DNA from: Adiantum capillus-veneris
Lineage: Eukaryota > Streptophyta > Polypodiopsida > Polypodiales > Pteridaceae
Length of the DNA: 64,000 nt
Reading direction: 5' to 3'
NCBI GenBank assembly: GCA_014529385.2
Contig: CM043962.1
Coordinates: 129,084,074-129,148,073, forward strand
Shown here: piece by piece, positions 1 through 8,749 of the stretch
How positions within the stretch are numbered: the first letter of the stretch is position 1
How the letters are laid out: every line of letters starts with the position of its first letter
Notes under the pieces: generated by a model
What the model saw: the letters and a program-made list of their open reading frames with translations, nothing else
Told to the model about the DNA's origin: nothing
The model's database searches: none
Made by a program: the position numbers and the translations under genes

Positions 1-84
1 CTCTCTCATCAAGTTCAGTGATTTTGCAGTTTCTGTTCGTGTGTTGCGATCGATTTCTCGCTTGTAGTGTCCAAGCCTGTAATA
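1..84 (+). repeat. 3' end of the 5' LTR of outer retroelement A
   Basis: This matches the end of the LTR at 27633-27709: both carry the block beginning AAGTTCAGTGATTTTGCAG and end near CCTGTAA(T/C)A. A primer binding site follows directly, so this is the 5' LTR of a plus-strand element whose 3' LTR closes at 27709. The rest of this LTR lies left of the window. The terminal CA is TA here, a C-to-T change. Confidence 0.8.
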
Positions 85-85
85 G

Positions 86-97
86 TGGTATCAGGGC
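86..97 (+). promoter_or_regulatory. Primer binding site of element A (initiator Met tRNA type)
   Basis: TGGTATCAGGGC starts 2 bp after the LTR. It matches the common plant retroelement primer site TGGTATCAGAGC, complementary to the 3' end of initiator methionine tRNA, with one mismatch. Confidence 0.75.
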
Positions 98-146
98 ATA
101 GAATGATTCTTCTTCTACGGAGGATCCGATCCTTTTTGCAACAGAC

Positions 147-617
147 ATGGGTTCTCGCGGAGAATCTAACAGAAACGACACCCCTATGCGGGGAGATAAA
201 GAAAAGCTGAGTTCAAGATTGAGGATTGAAGAAATCAACAGAGATTCAGGCGATTTTTCGGCAGGGATTTTGGAGTACAAACGTCAATTGCAGGTTGACA
301 CGTGTGTAAAAACATTGATCAAGTAAGATGTGAAGCATCTCAAGAATTACTAGATTGAGGAGATTCACTTGAGATGGCGAGAGGCCGTCGATTCTCTTCT
401 CAAAGCAGGAAGGAAGCTGAAAGTAAAGTTGAGCGTAGAAAGCAGAAACTATACTCGTAGAAAGAGTTTGACAAAGCTCTTGAAAAGAAGATGGACTAGT
501 TACCAAAAGGCTTAAGCACTCTCGGAAGAAGAAGAAATCGGTGGAAATTATTTGGGCCGGAAGTGGACTTTTGAGGTGGTAAGCAGATCCATGAAGCGTG
601 TTTGTTTCGAGGATGAC
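147..617 (+). pseudogene. Gag of element A, part 1 (broken, interrupted by the gypsy insertion)
   Basis: An ATG at 147, 50 bp after the primer site, begins a polar frame (MGSRGESNRNDTPMRGDKEK) that stops after about 58 codons. Charged coding-like sequence continues through several further stops. The frame is cut at 617 by the 10.9 kb gypsy insertion and resumes at 11561. Position directly after the primer site implies gag; no domain is recognisable in this first part. It is not functional as it stands. Confidence 0.6.
613..617. repeat. Target site duplication, left copy (ATGAC)
   Basis: ATGAC here is repeated exactly at 11556-11560 on the other side of the gypsy element, the 5-bp length typical of LTR retrotransposon integration. 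Confidence 0.93.
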
Positions 618-1200
618 TGTGCGCTCCTTGCCGCACTGTCGAAGCAAGGGACTTGCCGATACACCGTGTGCGAGCCACAAATGGCTCCAAGCACACAACA
701 AGCCTAAACTAGCAAGCTCAAGAGAGCAAAGGGTGTGTCACTCACCGCTCTACGCTCGCCTTCGTGGTGGATTCCTCGCCGCGATGAAGAAGAAGCTGCA
801 GTTGTGCCGCGTTCAACCGCTTCGCCGCCGTCGTGCCTTCGTAATGCTCGATCGCACACACACTCTCTCTCTCTCTCACACATACACACACACACACAAG
901 GAGGTGAAGAAGAAGAAGATGGAGATGGAGATGGAGCAAGAGCACTCTTCTATTGCACAAATGAGAGAATGAGTGAATTTTAGGTTTAGTTGGCTTTTAT
1001 ATGAGCTCACCCCATTCACACTTGGGCGCCCATGCTTAGCCAACTAATCCCTTGAATGTCCCAGTTAGAGTGCGCCTCTCATCGGCGATCACTCTTACCC
1101 TTTTCCTATTGGTCCGACAAGCCCGGTACCTGACTCTACCAAATACATAATACACGTCCGTCGTAGGTGATGGGGTGTCCGTGAGCCGTGAGGGTTAACA
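618..1200 (-). repeat. 3' LTR of the gypsy element
   Basis: 583 bp, TG...CA termini, about 98.6% identical to 10965-11555. It contains a short CA/CT microsatellite near 863-898. The plus-strand reading frames inside it are chance frames through the microsatellite. Confidence 0.95.
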
Positions 1201-1213
1201 TGCCCCCCTTCCT
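1201..1213 (-). promoter_or_regulatory. Polypurine tract of the gypsy element
   Basis: Read on the minus strand this is GGAAGGGGGGCA, abutting the 3' LTR start TGTTAACC. Its position fits the plus-strand primer and fixes the element's orientation as minus. Confidence 0.85.
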
Positions 1214-2547
1214 GATGTAGATTCCGTCCTCGGAAGCTATTGAGTTGAAGCTCGTTCGTCGAGGTGGAAGAGCATTTGAGATGAATGTCCTTAGGGGTCT
1301 TCAGTCATTGCAAAATCAAACAACATTGGCACAGTAATTGCATTTTCATAAGTGATTAAAAAGCATATGCAGTTTTAGGTAGACAAATTGATTGGTAAAA
1401 GAATTTCAAACAATTTGTCAGCAATGAACATTAAATTGCAATGTAATCAAATGCATAAACAGATGTAAAGGTAAAAAATTAAACAAGTCTGGGGTCGCTA
1501 ATTTGACGGTCGAAAGGCACTCGAGATCGAATATTAATACCATGGGTAAGCTTCTTAATTTTCTCTGGTCAATTAAGTTGTTTAATCGCGAGAGCCAAGT
1601 ATTTCATGTTCGAGGGCTGACTAGAGGCTATACTTAGAGGACCTTGTAGTTAAGCTACGATAAGAGGAATTTCTCATGAAATCATCGCCTGACTGATTAC
1701 TTTTTCTTTGACCCCCCAAAGTGTTTTCACAGTGATTCAATTGGATGTGTGCGCTTATTTTGTATGCCTTGGGTTTTTTGCTTTTCAAGGAAAAGCGCCC
1801 ATACTGGGAACCTCTAGGGCTCTAGTACCATAGGCAATACATGTGAGTGAAGTACCAAATAAAGCTGAGATTTCTCTTTCAGCTTAAGATTTTACAGTGT
1901 GGCACTTTGATTTTTTGTTTGTTCATTTTCAGCATTTTAGTTTTGTAACTTTGGGGGGTCATATAACACTGATACACCTCCTCAGGCTCATCACACTAGT
2001 AAACTCCCTTTATAATACTTAAGCGAAAGGTCAATAGGGTCAAGCCCACTAGAAAGCCCTAGTACATTTCACACAATGCTGCTTAAATCGGATTAAGAAC
2101 CTAAGTAACCATTGATTATTAGGAAGGCATTCCCCATGGTATTAAGAGAAGATTTCTAACACCTAACTTGGTCAAACTAGCTTAGTCGGACTGCTTGATT
2201 TTTAAACCTAGACAAGTGATTATGACAAAAAATTACATTGAATTAAATGTTTGATACTAAGCAAATGCGGTGAATATTAGGCTACCAATCACAATTAAAG
2301 TAGACAATCATAGATGCAAAAAAGATAAGGGGCAATGCTAATGGACAAGAAACACCTGTTTGTGTCGATGGTCGCGCTTGATTTGAAGAGTGAGTCGAGA
2401 TAAAGATTCCATGAAGGTCCAAATCCTATCAATAGCAACACGCTCCTGTACACACTAGGAAACAAAAGGAATACCTCCAGGAGGCACATTAGTGGGAAAA
2501 GGTACCAACACTTATTGAACACAACAAAAGACATAAGGAACCCTAAC
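1214..2547 (-). other. 3' non-coding region of the gypsy element
   Basis: About 1.3 kb between the last ORF and the polypurine tract. It is AT-rich with no long reading frame, and I recognise no domain in it. A long 3' spacer is usual in Athila/Tat-type elements. Confidence 0.6.
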
Positions 2548-3033
2548 CTACTTATTTGCACTCCCCCTAGAGAGTCTAGGGAATAGGATATTGTAGAGGT
2601 TGGGGGGAAACCCTAAGGCTAAACCCCTATCCTCGTCGTCGAGATAAACAAAGTCATCATCCATGAGACCATATGTGCCATCCGTGTAGTCCTGTAAATT
2701 TTCTTCTTCATCATAGGTGCCTATGTTTACTAAGAAGGTCACTAGACGTCTATAGTCATCTTGGTCAAAAGGGTAGGCTTGTGCAATGGGAGAAACGCTC
2801 TCTACTAAGTATGGATCAGACATGGTCAAGAGACGTATCAGCCATTCTAACTCCTCAAAATTCCTCTCACATGCTAGCATACCTATCAAATCCCATTCAC
2901 ATGCAAGCACTGGAAAGACCATGTGAAATATTTGTGAAAAGTAATGAGGGTACCTCTCACCCAAGGCAGGAATGGATGACTCTAGCGTACTAGCCATATC
3001 TGTACACGCAAATAGATGATGGTTAGAGTGCAC
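2548..3033 (-). CDS. Orphan acidic ORF after the protease and tail, 161 aa
   Basis: I do not recognise this protein. It is an uninterrupted 161-codon frame in the same frame class as RT and integrase. The N-terminal half is hydrophobic and aromatic (FSQIFHMVFPVLACEWDLIG); the C-terminal half is strongly acidic with runs such as YDEEEN and MDDDFVYLDDEDRG. I see no signal peptide, clear membrane anchor or cysteine motif. It occupies the place where Athila-like elements carry a non-pol ORF, but an envelope-like function is not supported. Since pol in the same copy is broken, an intact frame of this length is notable but may be chance. Confidence 0.45.
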   Translation of the reverse strand: MHSNHHLFACTDMASTLESSIPALGERYPHYFSQIFHMVFPVLACEWDLIGMLACERNFEELEWLIRLLTMSDPYLVESVSPIAQAYPFDQDDYRRLVTFLVNIGTYDEEENLQDYTDGTYGLMDDDFVYLDDEDRGLALGFPPNLYNILFPRLSRGSANK

Positions 3034-3162
3034 ATATTACAAGGGTCGTGTTCTTGTGCATAATTTGTTTTTATGATTTGTGTTATGGCTCTTGCTCTTT
3101 TACTTTTTTATCTTGTTTTTGTGAGTATAAGGCTTTATATATACATTCCCTAAGATTGGAGA

Positions 3163-3750
3163 TTAAGAGGTCAGGGAGAAAGGTTGAGAGGGAAGCAAGT
3201 GAATGATGGATGTCCACAAACACTCCCCTCTTCCTTGGGTAGATCGTACCGTTTGAAATGATGTCGTCACCCTTTGAAACCAATTGTTCCAGTTGGTAAT
3301 AGGTGAGGATTTTTGCCAATAGTTTTCTATTACCCTAGGTGCCTCGTCAAGTTGCAAGGGTGGTAAGGTACTCTCCCAGGATCGAACTTGAAGTGGTTCA
3401 TCAGGTGATTCTTGAACACTGGGAGGTGTGGATTCTTTTGTAGCTTCATGGAGGTCCACTACTATAGATGGAGGCTGTGTAGAAGCTTTTACCTCTATGG
3501 ATGTATTACATGAGGAGCTAGAAGCTTCATGGAACTCCCCGCTTCCTGAGCTAGGTGGAATAAATCGGTTTTGCCTTGGAGCCCAAACTAGCTCTGGACT
3601 AGGTGTGTAGCATTCTGTGATCTTTCCCTTCCCACGGTCTGCCATTGGCTTTAGCGTTACACTGTTTGACTCATATGGGTTTGTTGTTGATAGGGAAGGA
3701 TACATTTTACGTTTAGGTACCCAAATTTTCTCATTTCCATCATAGTAGGC
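3163..3750 (-). pseudogene. C-terminal tail with W-P-K/R repeats, part 2
   Basis: This continues the integrase-protease frame after an in-frame TAA at 3751-3753. It is rich in Ser, Pro and Glu. Two short repeats occur near its start, IWVPK and VWAPR, matching QWVPK and RWIPK at the end of the preceding segment. The first 15 codons lie upstream of the first available ATG (3705), so it probably belonged to one longer polyprotein. A second minus frame overlaps at 3083-3319. That overlap suggests a frameshift near 3300 and that the original tail may have ended near 3083. Function is unknown; a spacer or binding tail is inference. Confidence 0.5.
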
Positions 3751-4566
3751 TTAGGCTTCTAATAGTTGTTTTGGAATCCATCGTGATTTGGTCTTGACTC
3801 TCCTAGGGCGCGCTCTTGGTTTTCCGGGGAAATTTTTTCTTGGAATGGATGGGAGGGTTGAGGTAGTTGGAAGTAAGGCCTTGGGGACCCATTGATATGT
3901 ACTCTTAGGTCGTACAGGTTGAGTACTTGCAATATTACTGCTTACTGCAACTACAAGTGTTGAAGTGCTAGGTTCATGGGTAGCTGGCAAAGACGAGTTA
4001 ACCACCTTGGCTTGTGAATGTTGGCTATCCTTCAACTTTGCTAGAGTTTGCAACGTAGGTGACTTTGCTTGAATGATAGAGGTAAGAGTCGGTGGTCGCG
4101 TCGTGACACTACCAGTATTCCAATCAATAGTGCATTTGGTTGCCAACATCCACGTGCGTCCCAGGTTTACGTTGCCTTCCATAGCTCCCGCGAGCATGAC
4201 TAAAAACCTCTGCACTATGCTTCCATTGTCATAGACAACAGGGGTCTGAAGGACATCAAGAATAACAGTTTTCTTTTTATTAATGCCCTTGACTTCCATC
4301 GTACTCGGGGATAGGGTCGGTTTCCCTAATTGACACCAAACTCCATAGGACAACAAATTGTGTTTAGCTCCCGTATCTAATAAGGCATTGTATAGTACTT
4401 TCCCATAGGGGCTACTTAGCTCAATTGGGTATCGTAGGGGTGGCTCAAATTCTAATGAGTCATCATCTGTGTCCTCGAAAAATGCTTGCGTGACTCCCAG
4501 ATTAGCCTCTCGTTGGCGTCTAAGACGTTGTTGTCGTTCTCGAGCCTCTACTCTTGCTTGGATTTT
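3751..4566 (-). pseudogene. Retropepsin-like aspartic protease located after integrase
   Basis: Translating from the integrase stop (TAA 4567-4569) in the same frame gives about 60 open codons before the first ATG at 4356. These include ALLDTGAKHNLLSYGVW. The active-site DTGA is at 4366-4377. About 75 residues later comes NLGRTWMLATKCTIDW (near 4165), matching the hydrophobic-Gly-Arg and following strand of retropepsins. The layout is therefore a full protease fold of roughly 110 residues, then a Ser/Thr/Pro-rich linker with QWVPK and RWIPK repeats. In standard Ty3/gypsy elements the protease precedes RT. Here the gag-RT interval has no D-T/S-G motif in the two coding-like minus frames I translated. 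The frame lacks its own ATG before the active site, so the domain was presumably made as part of pol. One stop now separates it from integrase. Confidence 0.8.
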
Positions 4567-6111
4567 TTAAAGCTCTGCTTGTTCCTTGGCAGCCTTCTTT
4601 TGATGGATGGCTTGCAACTCTTCCTGGCTTAGAGGATCATAATATCTTTTGAATTTACTCCCATTAAGGAATCCAATGGTTTCAACTCCATCTAGAGTCT
4701 CCACACGAATGGTCCCTTGCGGGGTAATTTCACACACTCGATATGGTCCCTTACCAGCGTATTTCAATTTCTTCTTTTCATTACGTACCCCGTACATAAG
4801 AACTTTATCACCAACCTTGATGTCTTTATCCTTTAAATGGCTATCAAACCACTTCTTTCTCCTATCCTTCTCCACTAGAGCATTTCGCACAGCTAATTGC
4901 CTTTCTTCATCTAGCCTTTCTAGGATATATAATCGCTCCACTAAGGGGTTACCATCCCAACCTTCTTGAGAAGCTACTCGAAGACTAGGAATGACAAACT
5001 CCCATGGCATAACTGCTTCTTGGCCATACACCATCTTAAACGGTGTGCAATTAATAGCAACTTTATACGCAGTACGATAAGCCCATAAAGCTGATGTAAG
5101 CTTTAGGTCCCAATCAGTGCGATGAGCCTTAACTGTCTTTGTCAAAATGGAGATGAGAGTTTTGTTGGTACTCTCAGCTTGACCATTTGCTTGGGGATAA
5201 TAGGGTGTAGACTTGTGTTGAGATATCATGAAGTTTGATGTGAGTTCTTTTATTACTTCATTTATAAAATGAGTTCCATTGTCACTCACAAGTTCAAAGG
5301 GGCATCCAAAACGCGTGATAATGTTCTCAAAGAGGAACTTAGCTGTTGTTTTTGCATCCGCCTTTCGTGTTGCTTTTGCTTCAGCCCATTTGGTTACATA
5401 GTCGGTAGCCACAATGATATATGGTGATTGCGTGTTACGTGCAGTCTGACTAATCGGTCCTTCAATGTCTAAGCCCCACTTTTCAAATGGTTGGGTTACC
5501 TTGATGGGATGTAGAGGCATCCTATCACTTCTTTGTGGCTTCTTGAAGCGTTGGCATTCATCACATCCCTTTGCAAAAAGTGATGTATCCTTAAACAGAG
5601 TGGGCCACCAATAGCCTGACTGTAAGATCTTTCGGACAGTCAACTTTCCTGAAAAGTGACCACCAGCTACGCCCATGTGTGCCTCTTGTAGAATATATAA
5701 ATACTTATCCTCGCGGGCACAGCGTCTAAGAACATCATCTTTTCCTCTCTTATAGAGAGTTCCAGCCAGTAAGCAATAGGGTTCGCATTCCTTGATTAAT
5801 TTTCGAGCTATATCTTTTCGCAGTTCTTTGGGTGGAAAACCATTAACTAAGAAGTTAACAATCTTTTCACTCCATTCAGCCATTGTCTCAACAATGAACA
5901 AAGGAGTATCAGGCAATTCATCATCAACCCCCGTAGGAGCTTCGCCATTAGGGATACGAGATAAATGATCCGCCATGCCATGTTTCCTCCCAGGCCTCAC
6001 AACAACGGTGAAGTCAAACTCAAGAAGAATTAACAACCATCGTGTAATTCGACCTGTGGAACACGGCTTGTTTACCAAATATAGCAATGCTTGATGATCA
6101 ACATAAAACAC
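4567..6111 (-). pseudogene. RNase H end and integrase of the gypsy element
   Basis: 514 codons. The first 50 residues finish RNase H (FYVDHQALLYLV...). Integrase follows: zinc-binding H145, H152, C183, C186; catalytic D215 (GLDIEGP), D277 (VSDNGTHF) and E313 (GQAEST), with exactly 35 residues between the last two, the DD35E spacing. A GPY/F-type module (YAGKGPYRV) follows. All catalytic residues are present. The frame is continuous with RT upstream except for a TAG at 6154-6156, and with the protease downstream except for the TAA at 4567-4569. There is no chromodomain; the protease occupies that position. Confidence 0.92.
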
Positions 6112-6153
6112 AAACTTGGTAGCAAGAAGGTAATAGCGAAATTTCTTTACTGC

Positions 6154-7115
6154 CTAAATCATAGCTAGACCTTCGCGCTCTGTAGTAGTGTAGTTCATCT
6201 CGGCATCATTTAATTGGCGACTTGCAAAGCTAATAGGGTAGTCCAATTTATGTTCTCCTGGTTGAGTTAGAACACACCCAATAGCAAAATTTGATGCATC
6301 AATATGCACATGAAAAGGTACATTCCAATCAGGTGTTCGCAGGATTGGAGCACTTGTTAGGGCCTTCTTTAATACCTCATAAGATTGATGACATTCTTCC
6401 GTCCAGTGAAACTCGATAAGAAGCTTGTACAATGAACGCGCTATCTCGACAAAGTTTAAAATAAACCTTCGATAATAACCAACATGGCCCATAAATCTTT
6501 GAACTCCTTTATAGTTAGTAGGTGGTGGCAAATCGGCAATGGTTTTAATCTTACTTTCATCTGTGGATATCACGTTCTTGGACACTATATGCCCTAGAAT
6601 GACTCCATGCTTAACCCAAAATTGACATTTGAAAGGGTTCAATGAGATGCGATAAAATCTGCACCTTTCAAATATTTTTCGTAGATATAACAAATGCTTC
6701 TCCCAAGAAGAATAAACACAAAGGTCGTCTAGGAAAGCTTCACAAAACTCCCTTAGAAATTCTTTAAACGCAGTGTTTATTAATCGTTGGAATGTAGCAG
6801 GGGCATTCGTTAAGCCAAAAGCCATAACACGAAATGCAAACACTCCAAACTCTGTGATAAAAGCAGTTTTAGCTCGGTCCTCTAATGCAATTGTGATTTG
6901 ATTGTAACCAGAGTACCCATCTCAAAAGCTATAAGCTTCCTTGCCCGCAACTCTTTCAAGCACATGCTCTGAATATGGCAAGGGATAATGATCTCTCCTA
7001 GTGGCTGCATTAACTTTCTTGAGGTCCACGCACACTCTTAGTTTCCCATTCTTTTTTGGCACAATGACTATTGGAGAAACCCATTCTGAGTGCTCAATAG
7101 GGTATATGAATCCAC
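6154..7115 (-). pseudogene. Reverse transcriptase and RNase H of the gypsy element
   Basis: The intact stretch 6154-6843 begins at the RT palm (FAFRVMAFGLTNAPATFQR) and carries FLDD as the catalytic box (AFLDDLCVYS). It then holds the connection (GHIVS, RFMGHVGYYRRF) and the start of RNase H (FHVHIDASNFAIG). Upstream, the same frame encodes the fingers (EWVSPIVIVPKKNGKLRVC), with one in-frame TGA at 6922-6924 inside the normally conserved YSF-DGYSGYNQI segment. Near 7110 the frame jumps and the usual lysine-rich helix between NPKYA and GFIYPIE is missing, so a short deletion is inferred. Confidence 0.9.
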
Positions 7116-7490
7116 ATTGGCGTACTTAGGATTCATTGGATAGGGTCGTTGCTGGACGGGTTTAGCAGTGTTGATCATGAGAATTGTATGTTGCACCACA
7201 GAAGGTGGAACACCCTTCATGTCATGATATGTCCAAGCAAAGATATCATTGTATTCCTTGAGGAGCTCCTTAAGTACAGCCTCTTCAATTTCGGTAAGGT
7301 CTTGAGCAATAAAGACTGGTTTAGACTCCTCACCTGGTTCTGCTAATTCTATCTCTTTAACTACCGCTGGACCATCATAGACTCCACTGCTTCCATTGGT
7401 AGGTATTTGTTGGGCTTTGGCATACACAACCTTTCGCTCCCCCGTGGTATAAGATTTAAAATTTTCAGGAGCCGTATGTAAGTCAGCAGG
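7116..7490 (-). pseudogene. N-terminal pol segment before RT
   Basis: This minus frame overlaps the end of gag in a different phase and contains FIAQDLTEIEEAVLKELLKE and the pre-RT block ending RPYPMNPKYA. The block (DIFAWTYHDMKGVPP) is typical of the stretch just before RT fingers in plant gypsy elements. There is no protease signature between the gag zinc knuckles and this block, and not enough room for a 100-residue fold. It ends at the frame break near 7110. Confidence 0.7.
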
Positions 7491-8740
7491 CTCTTGTCCT
7501 GGCGGAGACCTAGCATTGGAGGTGGCAACGGTGTGGTTTGGACCACATTTTGGGTTCTAGGGACCATGTGCTGTAATGGCAAGTGTTGCTCCATGGGTGG
7601 GGTAGGCATCAATGCAGGAACTCGAGGTGAGTCTGCCCAAGCTATAGGCGGTCTATTTTCCATGATGCGTTTAAGCATTAGGCAATCCTTCGCTTGATGG
7701 CCATACCTACCACACGCGTTATAAGTCCCGTTAAACTTTACTCTGAAAGTAGGGCATTCACTCGTAGTATGTGGGCCCAAGCAAATTGAGCACCATTGTT
7801 GCTTCCTTCTTGGATACATATGAGTGTTTTGTGGAGCTCGATTACCCCTATGGCTTTCTTGAATGGCCTTGGTGAGATCTGCCAAAGTCATCTCAGATAT
7901 CGTTTGCTCTTTCACGATTGGCTTTATCTTCATTGGCTCATGCCTTGACGCTTGCGAGCTACTAGACTTCGGCTCGGCAGACACTCTTTCTCCTGCAATC
8001 ATTAAATTATCCTCCAATTGGATTGAATTCATGGTGACTGCTTCCCAAGTAGTGATACCTCTAATGACTAGGCCATTATAGATACTTTCATGTCGTAGTC
8101 CCCTAATGAATCTATCGAGCAATTGGTTGTTGTTGAATCGCTCGTTTGGATTGCATCGAGAATTCAAATTGTTTAGGCGACTAATGAAGTCTCTCACGGA
8201 TTCACCTTCTTCTCGTTGGGCTTTCTGGAGCTGAGAGGCTACACCCCAAAGTACTCCCTCTCGTATGTGCTCTTTCAAGAACAATCTCCTAAGAGTAGAG
8301 TAGATCGTTTTCTCTTCTACTCCTACGGTTCTATACCAATCTCCAGCCTTTCCGCTTAGGGTCAAACTCAAAGCCTTACACTTATGTAGCTCATTGTGCT
8401 CTTCCAAGGAATCGCACAAATGTTCAAAGACTTCCATATGCTTTCTAGCATCTCCGTCTCCACTGAATTTCTGTGTGAGCTTAGCTACTTGAACTGCCTT
8501 GCTCCTAGGCTCTCTATCAGGTGCACTACGCATGTTTTCCGCAACAGAGCGACCGATAGTTTGAGCAAATGCTGCCAAATCACCTATTTGAGCAGGTATA
8601 ATGGGTGTATGTGCTCCTGGAACCACATGTGAGATGGGAGTTGGCCTTGGCCTTGGCATACGCGCAGCTCTTGGGTCCCATATTTCGTATGGTGGTGTAC
8701 CATACGGTGGTCCAAAGTTTACAGGCGTGGCCCTAGGCAT
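7361..8740 (-). CDS. Gag core with zinc knuckles, 459 codons
   Basis: The retrotransposon Gag core lies at about residues 85-235 (KAGDWYRTV, ESVRDFISRLNNL, LLDRFIRGLRHE). A CX2CX3HX4C knuckle follows at C317-C320-H324-C329. A second knuckle has lost its first Cys (Tyr340) but keeps C343, H348 and C353. The C-terminus is Pro-rich. The frame is continuous with the upstream ORF (8750-10159), separated by a single TAG at 8750-8752, so this is probably the C-terminal half of one large Gag rather than a separate gene. Confidence 0.85.
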   Translation of the reverse strand: MPRATPVNFGPPYGTPPYEIWDPRAARMPRPRPTPISHVVPGAHTPIIPAQIGDLAAFAQTIGRSVAENMRSAPDREPRSKAVQVAKLTQKFSGDGDARKHMEVFEHLCDSLEEHNELHKCKALSLTLSGKAGDWYRTVGVEEKTIYSTLRRLFLKEHIREGVLWGVASQLQKAQREEGESVRDFISRLNNLNSRCNPNERFNNNQLLDRFIRGLRHESIYNGLVIRGITTWEAVTMNSIQLEDNLMIAGERVSAEPKSSSSQASRHEPMKIKPIVKEQTISEMTLADLTKAIQESHRGNRAPQNTHMYPRRKQQWCSICLGPHTTSECPTFRVKFNGTYNACGRYGHQAKDCLMLKRIMENRPPIAWADSPRVPALMPTPPMEQHLPLQHMVPRTQNVVQTTPLPPPMLGLRQDKSLLTYIRLLKILNLIPRGSERLCMPKPNKYLPMEAVESMMVQR

Positions 8741-8749
8741 AGGGGGTGC

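Noticed and set aside
598-983. Plus-strand frames in the LTR of the gypsy element
   Set aside because: Both LTR copies contain them, they run through CT/CA microsatellite and GAAGAAGATGGAG repeats, and they have no domain. The minus frames are the same case.
2548-3033. Envelope-like gene of an errantivirus-type element
   Set aside because: No signal peptide, transmembrane anchor or cleavage site can be seen; kept only as an unknown ORF.
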